A stretch of 64,000 nt of DNA, taken from NCBI RefSeq assembly GCF_015714725.1, contig NZ_WBKM01000145.1, forward strand, positions 47,513 through 111,512, in the 5' to 3' direction. Both the position numbers and the translations under genes were made by a program. Under the pieces are notes generated by a model, which made no database searches, was not told where the DNA came from, and saw only the letters and a program-made list of their open reading frames with translations. This DNA is from Nostoc sp. WHI. Lineage in GTDB: Bacteria > Cyanobacteriota > Cyanobacteriia > Cyanobacteriales > Nostocaceae. Shown in pieces: positions 9,045 through 17,078 of the stretch (position 1 is its first letter; each line of letters begins with the position of its first letter).

Positions 9045-9116
9045 CTACAAGATTAGTTGCTTTGCATATAGTAATTGATTATAGTAGATAAATTAATACA
9101 TATCTACTAATCTAGG

Positions 9117-9524
9117 ATGCTCACTCAGCAAGATTATAATACTCATAACCATGTCAAGTACTTGATTAACTATCATTTTGTGTTTATCCCTAAACGGCGA
9201 AAGAAAGTTTTAGTAGGTGAAGTGACAACTAAAATTAGACAGATATTTGCTGAATTAGCTATAGAGAAAAATTGGGATATTCTCGCTTTAGAAATAGCTC
9301 CTGACCACGTTCACTTGTTTGTTAGCGTCAAGCCTACAGATACTCCACATTTAGTAGTTAAGGCTTTTAAAGGACGCTCTAGCTATTTGCTGAGAAAAGA
9401 ATTCCCTGCTCTTTTAAAACTTCCTTCATTATGGACAAGTAGTTATTTTGTGAGTACTGCTGGTAACATAAGCAGTGAGGCGGTTAGAAAGTATATTGAA
9501 GATCCTCACCATGCCTCAAATTAA
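9117..9524 (+). CDS. tnpA: TnpA, Y1 HUH transposase (IS200-like)
   Basis: The 135-residue protein contains the HUH motif DHVHLFV, in which two His coordinate the metal, and the catalytic Tyr in AVRKYIEDP. The start follows the family pattern (YNTHNHVKYLINYHFVFIPKRR). It cuts and rejoins single-stranded DNA at the hairpin ends and moves the element by a peel-and-paste route coupled to replication. The length is normal and the frame is intact, so the element may still be mobile. Confidence 0.93.
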   Translation: MLTQQDYNTHNHVKYLINYHFVFIPKRRKKVLVGEVTTKIRQIFAELAIEKNWDILALEIAPDHVHLFVSVKPTDTPHLVVKAFKGRSSYLLRKEFPALLKLPSLWTSSYFVSTAGNISSEAVRKYIEDPHHASN

Positions 9525-9613
9525 GAAAAAAATACTACTGCGACTAAAGGAGCCACTGCGTTGCGCGGGTTAAGAGCGTTGTAGCAAGTGGCGTTCGCCC
9601 GTGCCGCTTCCCT

Positions 9614-9634
9614 CTCAGGTCTGAAGACGCTGAG
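9614..9634. repeat. Left-end subterminal hairpin of IS605-type element
   Basis: This is a near-identical copy of the 7706-7726 hairpin in the same orientation (CTCAG GTCT GA AGAC G CTGAG). It lies 90 bases beyond tnpA, after a stretch (9540-9606) resembling interspersed Nostoc repeat sequence. Confidence 0.7.
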
Positions 9635-9686
9635 TTTCCCGCATCCCGCGTATTCCTATGAGTGGGGAGTGGGGAAGGTTATATCG

Positions 9687-11219
9687 TCAAAATTGCGTTT
9701 CTGAGTGGATGTGAAGAGTTTCGCCTGTCTGTGGATGCTCAAAACGAAGTTCTCTAGCGTGCAGATGTAACCGACTTGCTTCTGCACAGCATCCATAAAA
9801 GCGATCGCCTAAAATAGTTACCCCAAGTCCTCGCGCATCAGCTGCATGAACCCTTAATTGATGAGTGCGTCCTGTTAGCGGTATAAATTCTATGCGGGTG
9901 TAGTCTCCTCCTTCTCTCGCCATTACCCGGAAGTGTGTCAAGCTGGGTTTACCGCGCTGCCAATCAACTTTTTGCTCAGGGCGATTTTGCGGATCTCCCC
10001 ACAATGGCAGATCAATTGTACCTTGGTCAACTGTCGCAGCCCCGCCAAGTATGGCTTCATAAACCTTGTGAATCTGCCGTTGCTGAAACTGTTGGCTGAG
10101 TTGTCGATGGGTTTGGCGATCGCGTGCCAATAACAAAATACCAGAAGTTTCCTGATCCAGGCGATGCACAGATGCAAGCGCCATGCCATCGGGTAACAGA
10201 TGACGTAAGCGACTCAAAACACTATCTTGGCGATCGCGGTAACGGCCAGGCACCGAAAGCAGCCCAGCAGGTTTGTTTACAGCAATCAGCCATTCATCTT
10301 GATAAAGAATGGGGATCTCTTCCTTGGAAAAATCTTTATTAATGATTGAAATAGGTTTCAACCCTGAGAGCAAAAACCCCATCAACGGCTGACATCGCTC
10401 GGCACAGGCTCCATAAAATTCTCCCGGTATTTTGTCCTGATTTATCGAAGACGCTCCCCACCAAAATTCTGCCATTGCCAGTGGTTTGAGGTTATGCGTT
10501 GCCGCATAATGGAGCAGTTTTGGGGCACAACAATCTCCAGTGCCAGTGGGCAAGCCTTCTGGCATCAATTGCTGCAACGATTGCGATCGCCCGGAAAAAT
10601 TAGTCAGGCTGTAGCTAGCGTGCATCTGAGCTTGTAATTGACGAGATAATATTTTACGCTGTTGTTTCAGTTCGCTAATTCGCGCCTCTGTAGCTGTAAT
10701 TAACTGCTGGAGGGGCTGTAATACTGCATTTTGCTGGCGTTTAAGTTGTCGTCGCTCAAGTCCCTGCTGACGGCTTTCTTCATCGAGTTGTTCAAGGGAA
10801 AGAGTTAGTGCTTCTCCAGTAAAAGTATTGCAGATTTGCTGACGTTTTTCCTGTCGTTGATGTTTGCAATGACGATGGCGATCGCTCATTTCTTGCAATT
10901 GCTGCTCAAACTCATGACATAAGGTTTCATACTGCTGGCGTTCGTTCAGTTGTTTCAAAGTAAGGAGTTCTTGCTTGATCGCGTCCAACTGTGCCAAAGT
11001 GCTGGCTTCCTCTAAAGCAACTCCGTCTCTTCCCGGAATTGGTGGTATCCAGCCTTCAACTACGCTGCAACCATTCAAAAGACCGGAGAAGGCTTTGAGT
11101 ACCCGTTGTTCGCCATTGGATAGTTCAACTAATAATACTCCATACATCTTACCTTCACGAGAATAACAGTCATTGTTAGCAAGGTGTTGCATGAGTCCGT
11201 GGGCGATCGCTTCGGACAT
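9687..11219 (-). CDS. RluA-family pseudouridine synthase with long N-terminal extension
   Basis: The C-terminal half (about residues 300-510) is an RluA-type pseudouridine synthase: VNKPAGLLSVPG, ASVHRLDQETSGILLLAR with the catalytic Asp, and PLTGRTHQLRVHAA. It should isomerise uridines in RNA; the target is unknown. About 290 residues precede it: an N-terminal beta region, a strongly charged coiled coil (about 65-205), and a Cys-containing module with GTGDCCAPKLLHYAA, AEFWWG and GACAERCQPLMGFLLSG. I recall this long architecture in other bacteria too, so it is probably a real family rather than a recent fusion. The role of the Cys module is unknown. Confidence 0.85.
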   Translation of the reverse strand: MSEAIAHGLMQHLANNDCYSREGKMYGVLLVELSNGEQRVLKAFSGLLNGCSVVEGWIPPIPGRDGVALEEASTLAQLDAIKQELLTLKQLNERQQYETLCHEFEQQLQEMSDRHRHCKHQRQEKRQQICNTFTGEALTLSLEQLDEESRQQGLERRQLKRQQNAVLQPLQQLITATEARISELKQQRKILSRQLQAQMHASYSLTNFSGRSQSLQQLMPEGLPTGTGDCCAPKLLHYAATHNLKPLAMAEFWWGASSINQDKIPGEFYGACAERCQPLMGFLLSGLKPISIINKDFSKEEIPILYQDEWLIAVNKPAGLLSVPGRYRDRQDSVLSRLRHLLPDGMALASVHRLDQETSGILLLARDRQTHRQLSQQFQQRQIHKVYEAILGGAATVDQGTIDLPLWGDPQNRPEQKVDWQRGKPSLTHFRVMAREGGDYTRIEFIPLTGRTHQLRVHAADARGLGVTILGDRFYGCCAEASRLHLHARELRFEHPQTGETLHIHSETQF

Positions 11220-11240
11220 TGCATTGCGGGGTAATTTTAG

Positions 11241-11272
11241 GCGATGTCTACGACGGGCTGCGCCTACGCACA
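11241..11272. repeat. Interspersed palindromic repeat fragment
   Basis: GCGATGTCTACGACGGGCT followed by GCGCCTACGC is a common Nostoc repeat. A second copy overlaps the 5' end of the serine acetyltransferase gene at 15166-15190. Confidence 0.6.
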
Positions 11273-11353
11273 GAAAATAATTTGACTTAGAAAGTCCGGG
11301 AATTTACTCAGGGGAAGTTACAGCAGTGGGAAGGGTAAATGTAAGCTGAGTAT

Positions 11354-11494
11354 ATGCCCAAGAAAATCAGAGAACTCAAAAGCTTATTGCTGCAAGCAGG
11401 CTTTACCTACCGTCCTGGTAAAGATAGCCACACTAATTGGTATCATCTTCTCATACCTGGGAGAGTTACTATAGCAATCCTAAATGAGTCGTGA
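11354..11494 (+). pseudogene. HicA-type toxin, 3'-truncated by MITE
   Basis: From ATG at 11354 the frame encodes MPKKIRELKSLLLQAGF, then GKDSHTNWYHLLIPGRVTIA. This is the start of a HicA mRNA interferase, including the Gly-Lys-x-Ser-His catalytic loop. The frame enters the inverted terminal repeat of a MITE at 11470 and stops at 11494, giving 46 residues in place of the usual 60-80. No hicB is seen nearby, so the antitoxin has been lost as well. Confidence 0.65.
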
Positions 11495-11596
11495 AAAATA
11501 TAAATAAGGAAACGAACCGCCAAGAACGCCAAGGACACAAAGGGAAGAAAGAAGAAAGAGATATAGAATTTTCACAAATGATTTAGGACTGCTATA
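11470..11596. mobile_element. MITE with about 28-bp terminal inverted repeats, TA target
   Basis: The left end TATAGCAATCCTAAAT (11470 onward) matches the complement of the right end (to 11596) with few mismatches over about 28 bases, through GTGAAAA. It starts and ends with TA, suggesting an IS630/Tc1-type TA duplication. The interior is A/G-rich with no ORF. Its two flanks are stumps of two different toxin genes. Confidence 0.7.
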
Positions 11597-11633
11597 ATTC
11601 ACTGATAATGTTAGTATCGCAGAGAAAGCTCAT
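11595..11633 (-). pseudogene. PIN-domain (VapC-like) toxin, only the first 13 codons remain
   Basis: One base after the antitoxin stop codon an ATG at 11633 opens MSFLCDTNIISEL. This is the canonical VapC N-terminus, with the first catalytic Asp followed by T-N-I. The frame then hits TAG formed at the MITE edge (11592-11594). The rest of the PIN domain is absent, so the toxin is dead. Confidence 0.7.
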
Positions 11634-11634
11634 A

Positions 11635-11910
11635 CTATTCTTCAGCAAATGGAATAGGGCGATCGCTACATCGTGCAGGTGTCTCTAAAATATAATTTTC
11701 TTCAGCACAGATTTGACGTAGTTCTACAAAAGCATCTGCGAAGGAAGAGACTTTTTGTTGCTGATGCCAAGCAAGGAAGGCTTGAAAAAGTTTAGGTTCT
11801 ACGATCGCCGCAACTAATTTGTCCTGCTTGAAGATTAATTGAGGTTCTGATGCAATAGCATCAATCACCTCTGGCAGTTTTTGTTGTGCTTCGTCAAGTT
11901 TCCAGTTCAT
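11635..11910 (-). CDS. Phd/YefM-like antitoxin, toxin partner destroyed
   Basis: The 91-residue protein starts MNWKLDEAQQKLPEVIDAI and continues with EPQLIFKQDKLVAAIVEPKLFQAFLAW. This is the Phd/YefM DNA-binding fold (an alpha helix, then the strand in which Lys-x-x-L-V-A-A-I-V is typical). The C-terminal tail (CSDRPIPFAEE) is the toxin-binding type. Its stop is one base from the start of the truncated VapC-like gene, so this was a translationally coupled toxin-antitoxin operon. It is intact but has no functional partner here. Confidence 0.7.
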   Translation of the reverse strand: MNWKLDEAQQKLPEVIDAIASEPQLIFKQDKLVAAIVEPKLFQAFLAWHQQQKVSSFADAFVELRQICAEENYILETPARCSDRPIPFAEE

Positions 11911-12160
11911 TTGTTTTAAATGTTGGACTGCTGATTATAACTTAACGTAACTTTAGATATCGCTTGGCATAGATCCAGATAATCTTGATTAATCTGCGAT
12001 CGCTTGCTAGTACTTCTCCATCGCTCAAAGAGTCGAGACAGAGCATAATCAGGATTAATCAGGCTGTGTTGTTGGTAAATTTTACTTATTTTTTGTGTTT
12101 TCAGCTAAATACTCAAAACAGCTAACTCAGCACGGGCTAAACGCCCCGCTACCGCTAACA

Positions 12161-12395
12161 CTAAGGTAGCCGCCAAATTTTGATGGTGTTGTCCCAACTA
12201 CTACCAACAAGGGTTTTGCCATCTGGGCTAATGGCGACGGAATAAACCGAGTCAGAATGCCCGCAGATCATAACTGTGCATCTATAAGCAAATGTATTTA
12301 TTATCGCTTAAGCACGACCTACTTCTGGTAGAAACTGTCAAGACTACCACTGACAAGGGTTTAGCCATCTGGGCTATATTTGGTTTTGTTGATTT
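12161..12395 (-). pseudogene. Remnant of WD40-repeat protein gene
   Basis: On the minus strand, 12262-12161 encodes a clean final WD40 blade, with GHSDSVYSVAISPDGKTLVG, then SSWDNTIKIWRLP and a stop. Upstream, about 12395-12338 reads YSPDG-stop-TLVSGSLD, a decayed previous blade. The rest of the gene is not recognisable. WD40 proteins in these organisms often carry NB-ARC or kinase domains; none is left. Confidence 0.65.
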
Positions 12396-12847
12396 CTAGC
12401 CAGTTGCAGAGCAGGAACTGAACTCTGTTGAGCGCTGTATCAATTATGTAGAGCTATTCTACAGCACTCATTTGACAACTGGCATAGCTGGGACACCAGA
12501 AGCGGAAAGTTTTACCTTATCCCCCGTACACTTCTTTACTGTCCCGTTGTGTTGATATCTCCATTGAAACTGCAACTCGAAGTTATGAGATGCCAAATTG
12601 CCAAAATTGCTTAGGGCGGTATTTCATATCATGTTCGACTTAAGACTTATGTCATTGCGAGGGTCGCGTGGCAATCCCAAAACTTTGCGATTGCTTCATT
12701 CCACTTCGTTGCATTCGCAATGACATATCGTAAGTGATTTGCCGAACTTGATATCATCCCCATATTCTTTTCCTGGAACAGCTAATCTTCGCCCAAGATT
12801 TGCCACCACACTGCACTCATCACTCAATAGCCCCTTGTGATTTGAAG
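12396..12847. other. Gene-free stretch with a stem-loop repeat
   Basis: No convincing gene is seen. At 12645-12731 a stem-loop repeat is bounded by ACTTATGTCATTGCGA (12645-12660) and its inverted partner TCGCAATGACA (12715-12725). The same GTCATTGCGAGGGTCGCGT unit occurs at about 25200-25350. The remainder, including 12480-12560, could not be assigned. Confidence 0.5.
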
Positions 12848-14194
12848 TTACAGAGGTGTCACAGAAGCCTGTTGCACCGTATTGTTAACAGTTTTTGGTT
12901 CTACAAAAGCTTCTCGACCTGTAATCAATCTAGAGCGACGATTACGAGTAATATAATTCCACGCCCACTGAAATACTACTAGTAATTTAGTGTCAAACTC
13001 GATTAAGAAGTAGATGTGAACTAGTAGCCAAAATGCCCAAGCAATGAAGCCTGTGAGTTTGATTAAGCCTAAATCTACAACAGCTAAATTTTGCCCAATC
13101 ATCGCCAAACTACCCACATCGTTGTAATTAAATTGTGGCAAAGTCTGACCTTTAAGCCGTTGTTTAATTAGTTTACCTACATACTCTCCTTGTTGTTTAG
13201 CGACAGGTGCAACACCAGGTAAGACTTTACTATCTTGGTGGGAGAAGTTAGCTAAATCTCCAATTACGAAAATGTTGGCATAACCCTCGATAGACAAGTC
13301 AGGTTCTACAATTACACGCCCAGAGTAATCGCACTCTACACCTGTACTTTCTGCTAAGACTTTCCCCATTGGGGAACCTTGGACACCTGCTGCCCACAAT
13401 ATAGTTTTTGAGGCAATTTCTGTAAATTCATTGTCTTGCTTGAAAGTAACGATATCACCTTCAATATTTGTCACCCTAGTGTGAGTGTGGAGTTCCACAC
13501 CCAACTTTTGCAAAGATACTGCTGCTGATGCCGATAACTCTGGCGCCATGTGTGGGAGGATGCGAGGGCCCCCTTGTAATAGTAAAATTTTCGTTTCTGA
13601 AGTGTCGATGCTGCGGAAATCTTCTTTGAGAGTTTTGTATGCCAACTCAGCGATCGCACCTGCTAATTCTACACCCGTCGGGCCACCCCCCACAATCACA
13701 AAACTCAACCAAGCACGGCGAATTTCTGGATCAGTTTCTTTTTCTGCTGCTTCAAATGCGCCAAATATCCGGCGACGCATTTCTATCGCATCTTCCACAG
13801 TTTTCAAGCCAGGAGCAACTTCTTTCCAGTCATCCTTACCAAAATAGGAATGGTTAGCACCTGTGGCGATAATTAATGTATCATAAGGTACTACTTCATC
13901 ACCCAAAGTAACTTGTTGCGCTTTTGGATCAATATCATTTACTTCTCCCAACAACACCTTTGTATTCTTGCTTTTGCTAAATACAGATCGCAATGGTGCA
14001 GAAATATCAGAAGGTGCTAACGCACCTGTAGCAACTTGATATAAAAGCGGCTGAAATAGGTGAAAGTTACGTTTATCAATGAGAGTAACATTTACATTCG
14101 CTGCATTCAGAGCCTTTGTTGCATACAGTCCACCAAAACCACCACCAACGATTACAACCTGATGTGGTGCATTATTATTAAGTGCAACTACCAT
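12848..14194 (-). CDS. ndh: Type II NADH dehydrogenase (NDH-2)
   Basis: The 448-residue flavoprotein has two Rossmann motifs, VVIVGGGFGGLYATKAL (FAD) at about residues 13-29 and FVIVGGGPTGVELAGAIAE (NAD(P)H) at about 165-183. It also has the NDH-2 features HLFQPLLYQVATGAL, ILWAAGVQGSPMG and FVIGDLANF. The C-terminal part (IAWAFWLLVHIYFLIEF onward) is an amphipathic membrane-anchoring region. It passes electrons from NAD(P)H to quinone without pumping protons. In cyanobacteria such enzymes are thought to set redox balance of the plastoquinone pool. A long AT-rich upstream region (14195-15140) separates it from the nif segment. Confidence 0.92.
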   Translation of the reverse strand: MVVALNNNAPHQVVIVGGGFGGLYATKALNAANVNVTLIDKRNFHLFQPLLYQVATGALAPSDISAPLRSVFSKSKNTKVLLGEVNDIDPKAQQVTLGDEVVPYDTLIIATGANHSYFGKDDWKEVAPGLKTVEDAIEMRRRIFGAFEAAEKETDPEIRRAWLSFVIVGGGPTGVELAGAIAELAYKTLKEDFRSIDTSETKILLLQGGPRILPHMAPELSASAAVSLQKLGVELHTHTRVTNIEGDIVTFKQDNEFTEIASKTILWAAGVQGSPMGKVLAESTGVECDYSGRVIVEPDLSIEGYANIFVIGDLANFSHQDSKVLPGVAPVAKQQGEYVGKLIKQRLKGQTLPQFNYNDVGSLAMIGQNLAVVDLGLIKLTGFIAWAFWLLVHIYFLIEFDTKLLVVFQWAWNYITRNRRSRLITGREAFVEPKTVNNTVQQASVTPL

Positions 14195-14421
14195 ACGAAA
14201 TATTTCCTTGTGTTAATAAGCTGTAACTATTCTTAACAAAGATGTAACAGCATTATGATAGAGGTTGCTGCTTATTTAGAACAATTGAAAAAATAATAAA
14301 AGTATTCAAAGTTATACCATTTTGAATTTTAGATTTTAGATTTTGGATTGGAAACCGCTTACTGTATCTGGGTTTCTCTGTCCATCTGTAGCAATCATTT
14401 TTCAAATTGATATTAGTGATG

Positions 14422-14555
14422 CAATACGGTTCGGTTAATATGTTTGGCTCTCGGAGATCCCCCCAACCCCCCTTAAAAAGGGGGGCTTTTTTCCTCCTTT
14501 ACCCCCTTTTTAAGGGGGTCGCCACAGGCGGGGGGATCTTATCCGAACCGTATTG
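14422..14555. mobile_element. MITE with 13-bp inverted repeats and 10-bp target duplication
   Basis: CAATACGGTTCGG at 14422-14434 is inverted at 14543-14555. The flanks carry the identical direct repeat ATTAGTGATG at 14412-14421 and 14556-14565, a clear target-site duplication. The interior is a G/C-run palindrome (CCCCCCTTAAAAAGGGGGG type) with no coding potential. The intact duplication suggests a recent insertion mobilised in trans by a transposase that makes 9-10-bp duplications. Confidence 0.85.
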
Positions 14556-14565
14556 ATTAGTGATG

Positions 14566-15140
14566 GGTCATTATCAAGAGAGAAAAGTTTAGTAATTATG
14601 AATTCGGCAAGCAGGTCTATTTGCACTCATTGAACTGCTTTCCTTCAACAATAAGATATTCACTATGAGCGATAACTATATTTTGAAACGTATGCATACA
14701 TACAGACAGCAAATCCTAAAAGAAAATAAAGAAATCTGTTATTCGTCCAACCAAATAATAAGATACTAATAGTAGTAGCGTATACAAAAAACGATTTGTA
14801 GTTTCATTTAACTCATGTTTGAGTGCATCTGAGTACAGCTTAATATATTGCAAAATATCTTGATGAAATGTTTGCCAAGGCTTACAGGTAAAGTTTCTTG
14901 TAGCGAGTACAGAAATTCTTTAACCCTGCCCAAAAAATACTAACACCCCTATTGTTAAAGACTAGCGCCCCTACCCCAAGACAAATTTTAAGTTTATCTT
15001 GAGTAGGGGTTTCGGCGTTTGAGTACAACATTAATCAATCCAATAAATCCAATCAACATTAGTTTTCCTATCTAGTTGGAAGTCGCCTGATATAAGCATA
15101 AAAATAGCAGATAACTCTTTCTACCAGATAGACATTACCG
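14566..15140. other. AT-rich intergenic region upstream of nifP-like gene
   Basis: No gene is seen. An inverted repeat at 14968-14985 and 14993-15009 (CCCCTACCCCAAGACAAA against TTTATCTTGAGTAGGGG, with one G-T-type mismatch and one gap) could form a terminator or leader hairpin before the serine acetyltransferase gene. I saw no convincing GTA-N8-TAC NtcA site. Confidence 0.4.
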
Positions 15141-15896
15141 ATGCAACAGTCTTTAGACAATATTAGCGATGTCTACGACGGGCTACGCCAGACTACCAAA
15201 ACGCAGAATTCTGCCCATACATCTATGCTGAAAAATTTACTCTCTGGCGTTTTTTTTGAGCCATTATTGAGTGATTTTCGCATTATTTTTGAGCGCGATC
15301 CCGCAGCCCGGAATTGGCTAGAGGTGGTGTTTTGCTATCCAGGATTGCACGCGCTATGTTTGCATCGTCTGGCTCACTGGTTACATTGTCGAGGAGTGAG
15401 TTTTATCCCCCGCTTAATTTCTCATTTGGGGCGATTTTTGACCGGAATTGAAATTCACCCAGGTGCAGAGATTGGTCAAGGCGTGTTTATTGACCACGGA
15501 ATGGGTGTTGTGATTGGCGAAACTGCGATCGTCGGCGACTATACACTGATTTATCAGGGCGTCACCCTTGGCGGAACTGGTAAAGAAACTGGTAAGCGTC
15601 ATCCCACAGTGGGTAAAAATGCTGTGATTGGGGCGGGTGCGAAAGTTTTAGGTAATCTGCAAATTGGCGATCGCGTCCGTATTGGTGCAGGTTCGGTTGT
15701 CTTGCGGGATGTTCCCAGCGATCGCACTGTGGTGGGAGTTCCCGGCCGAATTATTTCTCGGAATAAAAGCGCCAGCCTTTCTCCCTTAGAACATGGAAAG
15801 CTACCCGATGTGGAAGCAACCGTGATTCGTTCTTTGCTCTCGCGGATCGAGCAACTCGAAAAACAACTGCAAACTTTAGAAGTCAAGAGTCATTAG
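15141..15896 (+). CDS. nifP: Serine O-acetyltransferase, nif-linked (NifP/CysE type)
   Basis: The enzyme makes O-acetylserine for cysteine synthesis. Hexapeptide-repeat signatures are clear: [50 protein letters not shown] and [14 protein letters not shown], with the catalytic His in [15 protein letters not shown] and YPGLHAL are the conserved N-terminal helices. Position just upstream of nifV-nifZ-nifT matches the nifP gene of heterocyst formers, where extra cysteine would serve FeS cluster assembly. The first 28 codons include an interspersed repeat (15166-15190), and the alternative ATG at 15225 ([11 protein letters not shown]) may be the true start. Confidence 0.88.
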   Translation: MQQSLDNISDVYDGLRQTTKTQNSAHTSMLKNLLSGVFFEPLLSDFRIIFERDPAARNWLEVVFCYPGLHALCLHRLAHWLHCRGVSFIPRLISHLGRFLTGIEIHPGAEIGQGVFIDHGMGVVIGETAIVGDYTLIYQGVTLGGTGKETGKRHPTVGKNAVIGAGAKVLGNLQIGDRVRIGAGSVVLRDVPSDRTVVGVPGRIISRNKSASLSPLEHGKLPDVEATVIRSLLSRIEQLEKQLQTLEVKSH

Positions 15897-15990
15897 TCAT
15901 TGGTCATTAGTCATTTGCAAATGACAACGGACAAATGAGAAAAGACAACGTACAAATGACAAAGGACAACGGACAAATGACAAATCATAC
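15897..15990. repeat. Short tandem repeats (TCATTAG / ACAAATGAC type)
   Basis: The stretch consists of CATTAGTCATT units followed by ACAAATGACAAAGGACAACGG units. These tandem repeats are typical of Nostoc intergenic DNA. They run into the apparent start of the next small gene. Confidence 0.6.
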
Positions 15991-16222
15991 TTTAGGCGAT
16001 CAAGTATTGCAGATTCCTTTGAGCGATCGCTGGCGAATCTATCACCGTTTGCAAGAGTTAAAAATTAAGAGTTCCTGTCCCCCCGATGGTTCTTTACGAG
16101 TGGAAGTGAACAATTTGCTAGAAGCAATTCTAATTCGCAGTACGGTTATGCAATTTCTTGCTTCTCGTCACGAATTATTAGAGTGGCTAGAGCGTTGCTG
16201 GCATTACAGGGATGAATCCTGA
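15977..16222 (+). CDS. Small conserved protein in the nif segment
   Basis: I choose ATG at 15977 (MTNHTLGDQVLQIPL); the upstream in-frame starts lie within tandem repeat DNA. The 81-residue protein is helical with Leu and Glu-Arg pairs (DRWRIYHRLQEL, NNLLEAILIRSTVMQFLASRHELLEWLERCW) and lacks a signal peptide or metal-binding motif. From memory, Anabaena genomes have two small conserved genes between the serine acetyltransferase and nifV; this fits the first. Function unknown. Confidence 0.65.
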   Translation: MTNHTLGDQVLQIPLSDRWRIYHRLQELKIKSSCPPDGSLRVEVNNLLEAILIRSTVMQFLASRHELLEWLERCWHYRDES

Positions 16223-16509
16223 GTAAAAATGAAAAGTTTTTCATACCCTACTCCCCACTCCCTACTCCCCACTCCCCCTTTTGTTCATAGATGCACAAAC
16301 CTCGAATGAGTTTAGAAGTTGAAGTTACTGTCAGCTAGCAGATTTTGTTGCAAACTGAGAAAGATTAGTCGAGTTTTAGATTTTATCTAGTCTGCTAAAT
16401 CTGAAATTTCCCTGACATATAACGACAATTAAAAAGGCGGAATTACCAAATTAAATTGGAATTTCTAATTTTTAACTCTTTTCCAAATTAATAAATTTAA
16501 AGTTCAACT

Positions 16510-16707
16510 ATGCCGACTCGTAACAGAAATATAAAACTCCTCAACTTTTTGCACAATGAACTTGAACTTTCAAATGCTGATATTGCTGTAGCTCTGCGAC
16601 ACCGGGAATTAGAAAATGGCCCACTACCGATGCTTCTCTGGCAGTATGGTTTAGTTGACTTAGAACAGCTAGGAAAGATTTTTGATTGGCTAGCAGAACA
16701 AAGTTAA
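16510..16707 (+). CDS. DUF2949 protein
   Basis: The 65-residue protein (MPTRNRNIKLLNFLHNELEL, then SNADIAVALRHRE, GPLPMLLWQYGLVDLEQLGKIFDWL) matches the cyanobacterial DUF2949 family. It is soluble and helical. It lies between the 81-residue protein and nifV, as in related cyanobacteria from memory. Function is unknown; placement suggests a link with nitrogen fixation, but DUF2949 paralogues exist elsewhere. Confidence 0.75.
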   Translation: MPTRNRNIKLLNFLHNELELSNADIAVALRHRELENGPLPMLLWQYGLVDLEQLGKIFDWLAEQS

Positions 16708-16788
16708 CTAATTTGTATCCTTTAACTTTGAATATCATTACCTGCCTAAATTACACACCAATGCTCTAGAAAATATGAGGTCACTAAG

Positions 16789-16905
16789 ATGATTACATCC
16801 TTAATTGCTGGATTCTGTGTTTTGCTTTGTTCCGGATTTGCTAATAGCTATATTAGTTCATTGCTACTCGAACAAATTTCAACTGACATCGGTAAAAACG
16901 ATTAG
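16789..16905 (+). CDS. Putative 38-residue membrane peptide
   Basis: GAGG at 16777-16780 lies eight bases before ATG 16789, which opens a frame encoding MITSLIAGFCVLLCSGFANS, then a polar tail ending TDIGKND. The first 25 residues could form one membrane helix or a signal peptide. It lies between DUF2949 and nifV. I have no family match; translation is unproven. Confidence 0.4.
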   Translation: MITSLIAGFCVLLCSGFANSYISSLLLEQISTDIGKND

Positions 16906-17078
16906 TAAATTATACATGGTTTTAGTTCCCTGCCATACAGATGTGATGCTACTAATTGGACAATAATTAAGGATCATATATCCTACATTATGAATTGTGA
17001 TATTTTTAGCATTTACCATTACTAGGGATTGTAGAGAGAAAGGATATTAAGAATACTTCCAACAGAGGGATATTTGCA

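Larger units (their letters stand above)
7698..9655. mobile_element. IS605-type insertion sequence (IS200/IS605 family)
   Basis: The element contains divergent tnpB (minus) and tnpA (plus) that share a 72-bp central intergenic region, the IS605 arrangement. Each end carries the same 21-base imperfect palindrome in the same orientation (7706-7726 and 9614-9634), as expected for a Y1 transposase that recognises subterminal hairpins. On the tnpB side the hairpin is followed on the minus strand by GTGTCAA; I take TCAA (plus 7698-7701) as the right tip, as in IS608. The left tip beyond 9634 cannot be fixed and 9655 is approximate. Confidence 0.8.

Noticed and set aside
11470..11596. Promoter or small RNA between the HicA and VapC stumps
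   Set aside because: The inverted ends and TA flanks are better explained as a MITE; no specific promoter evidence was seen.
12800..12982. 60-codon plus-strand ORF overlapping the ndh 3' end
   Set aside because: It is antisense to a well-supported NDH-2 gene and has no recognisable features.
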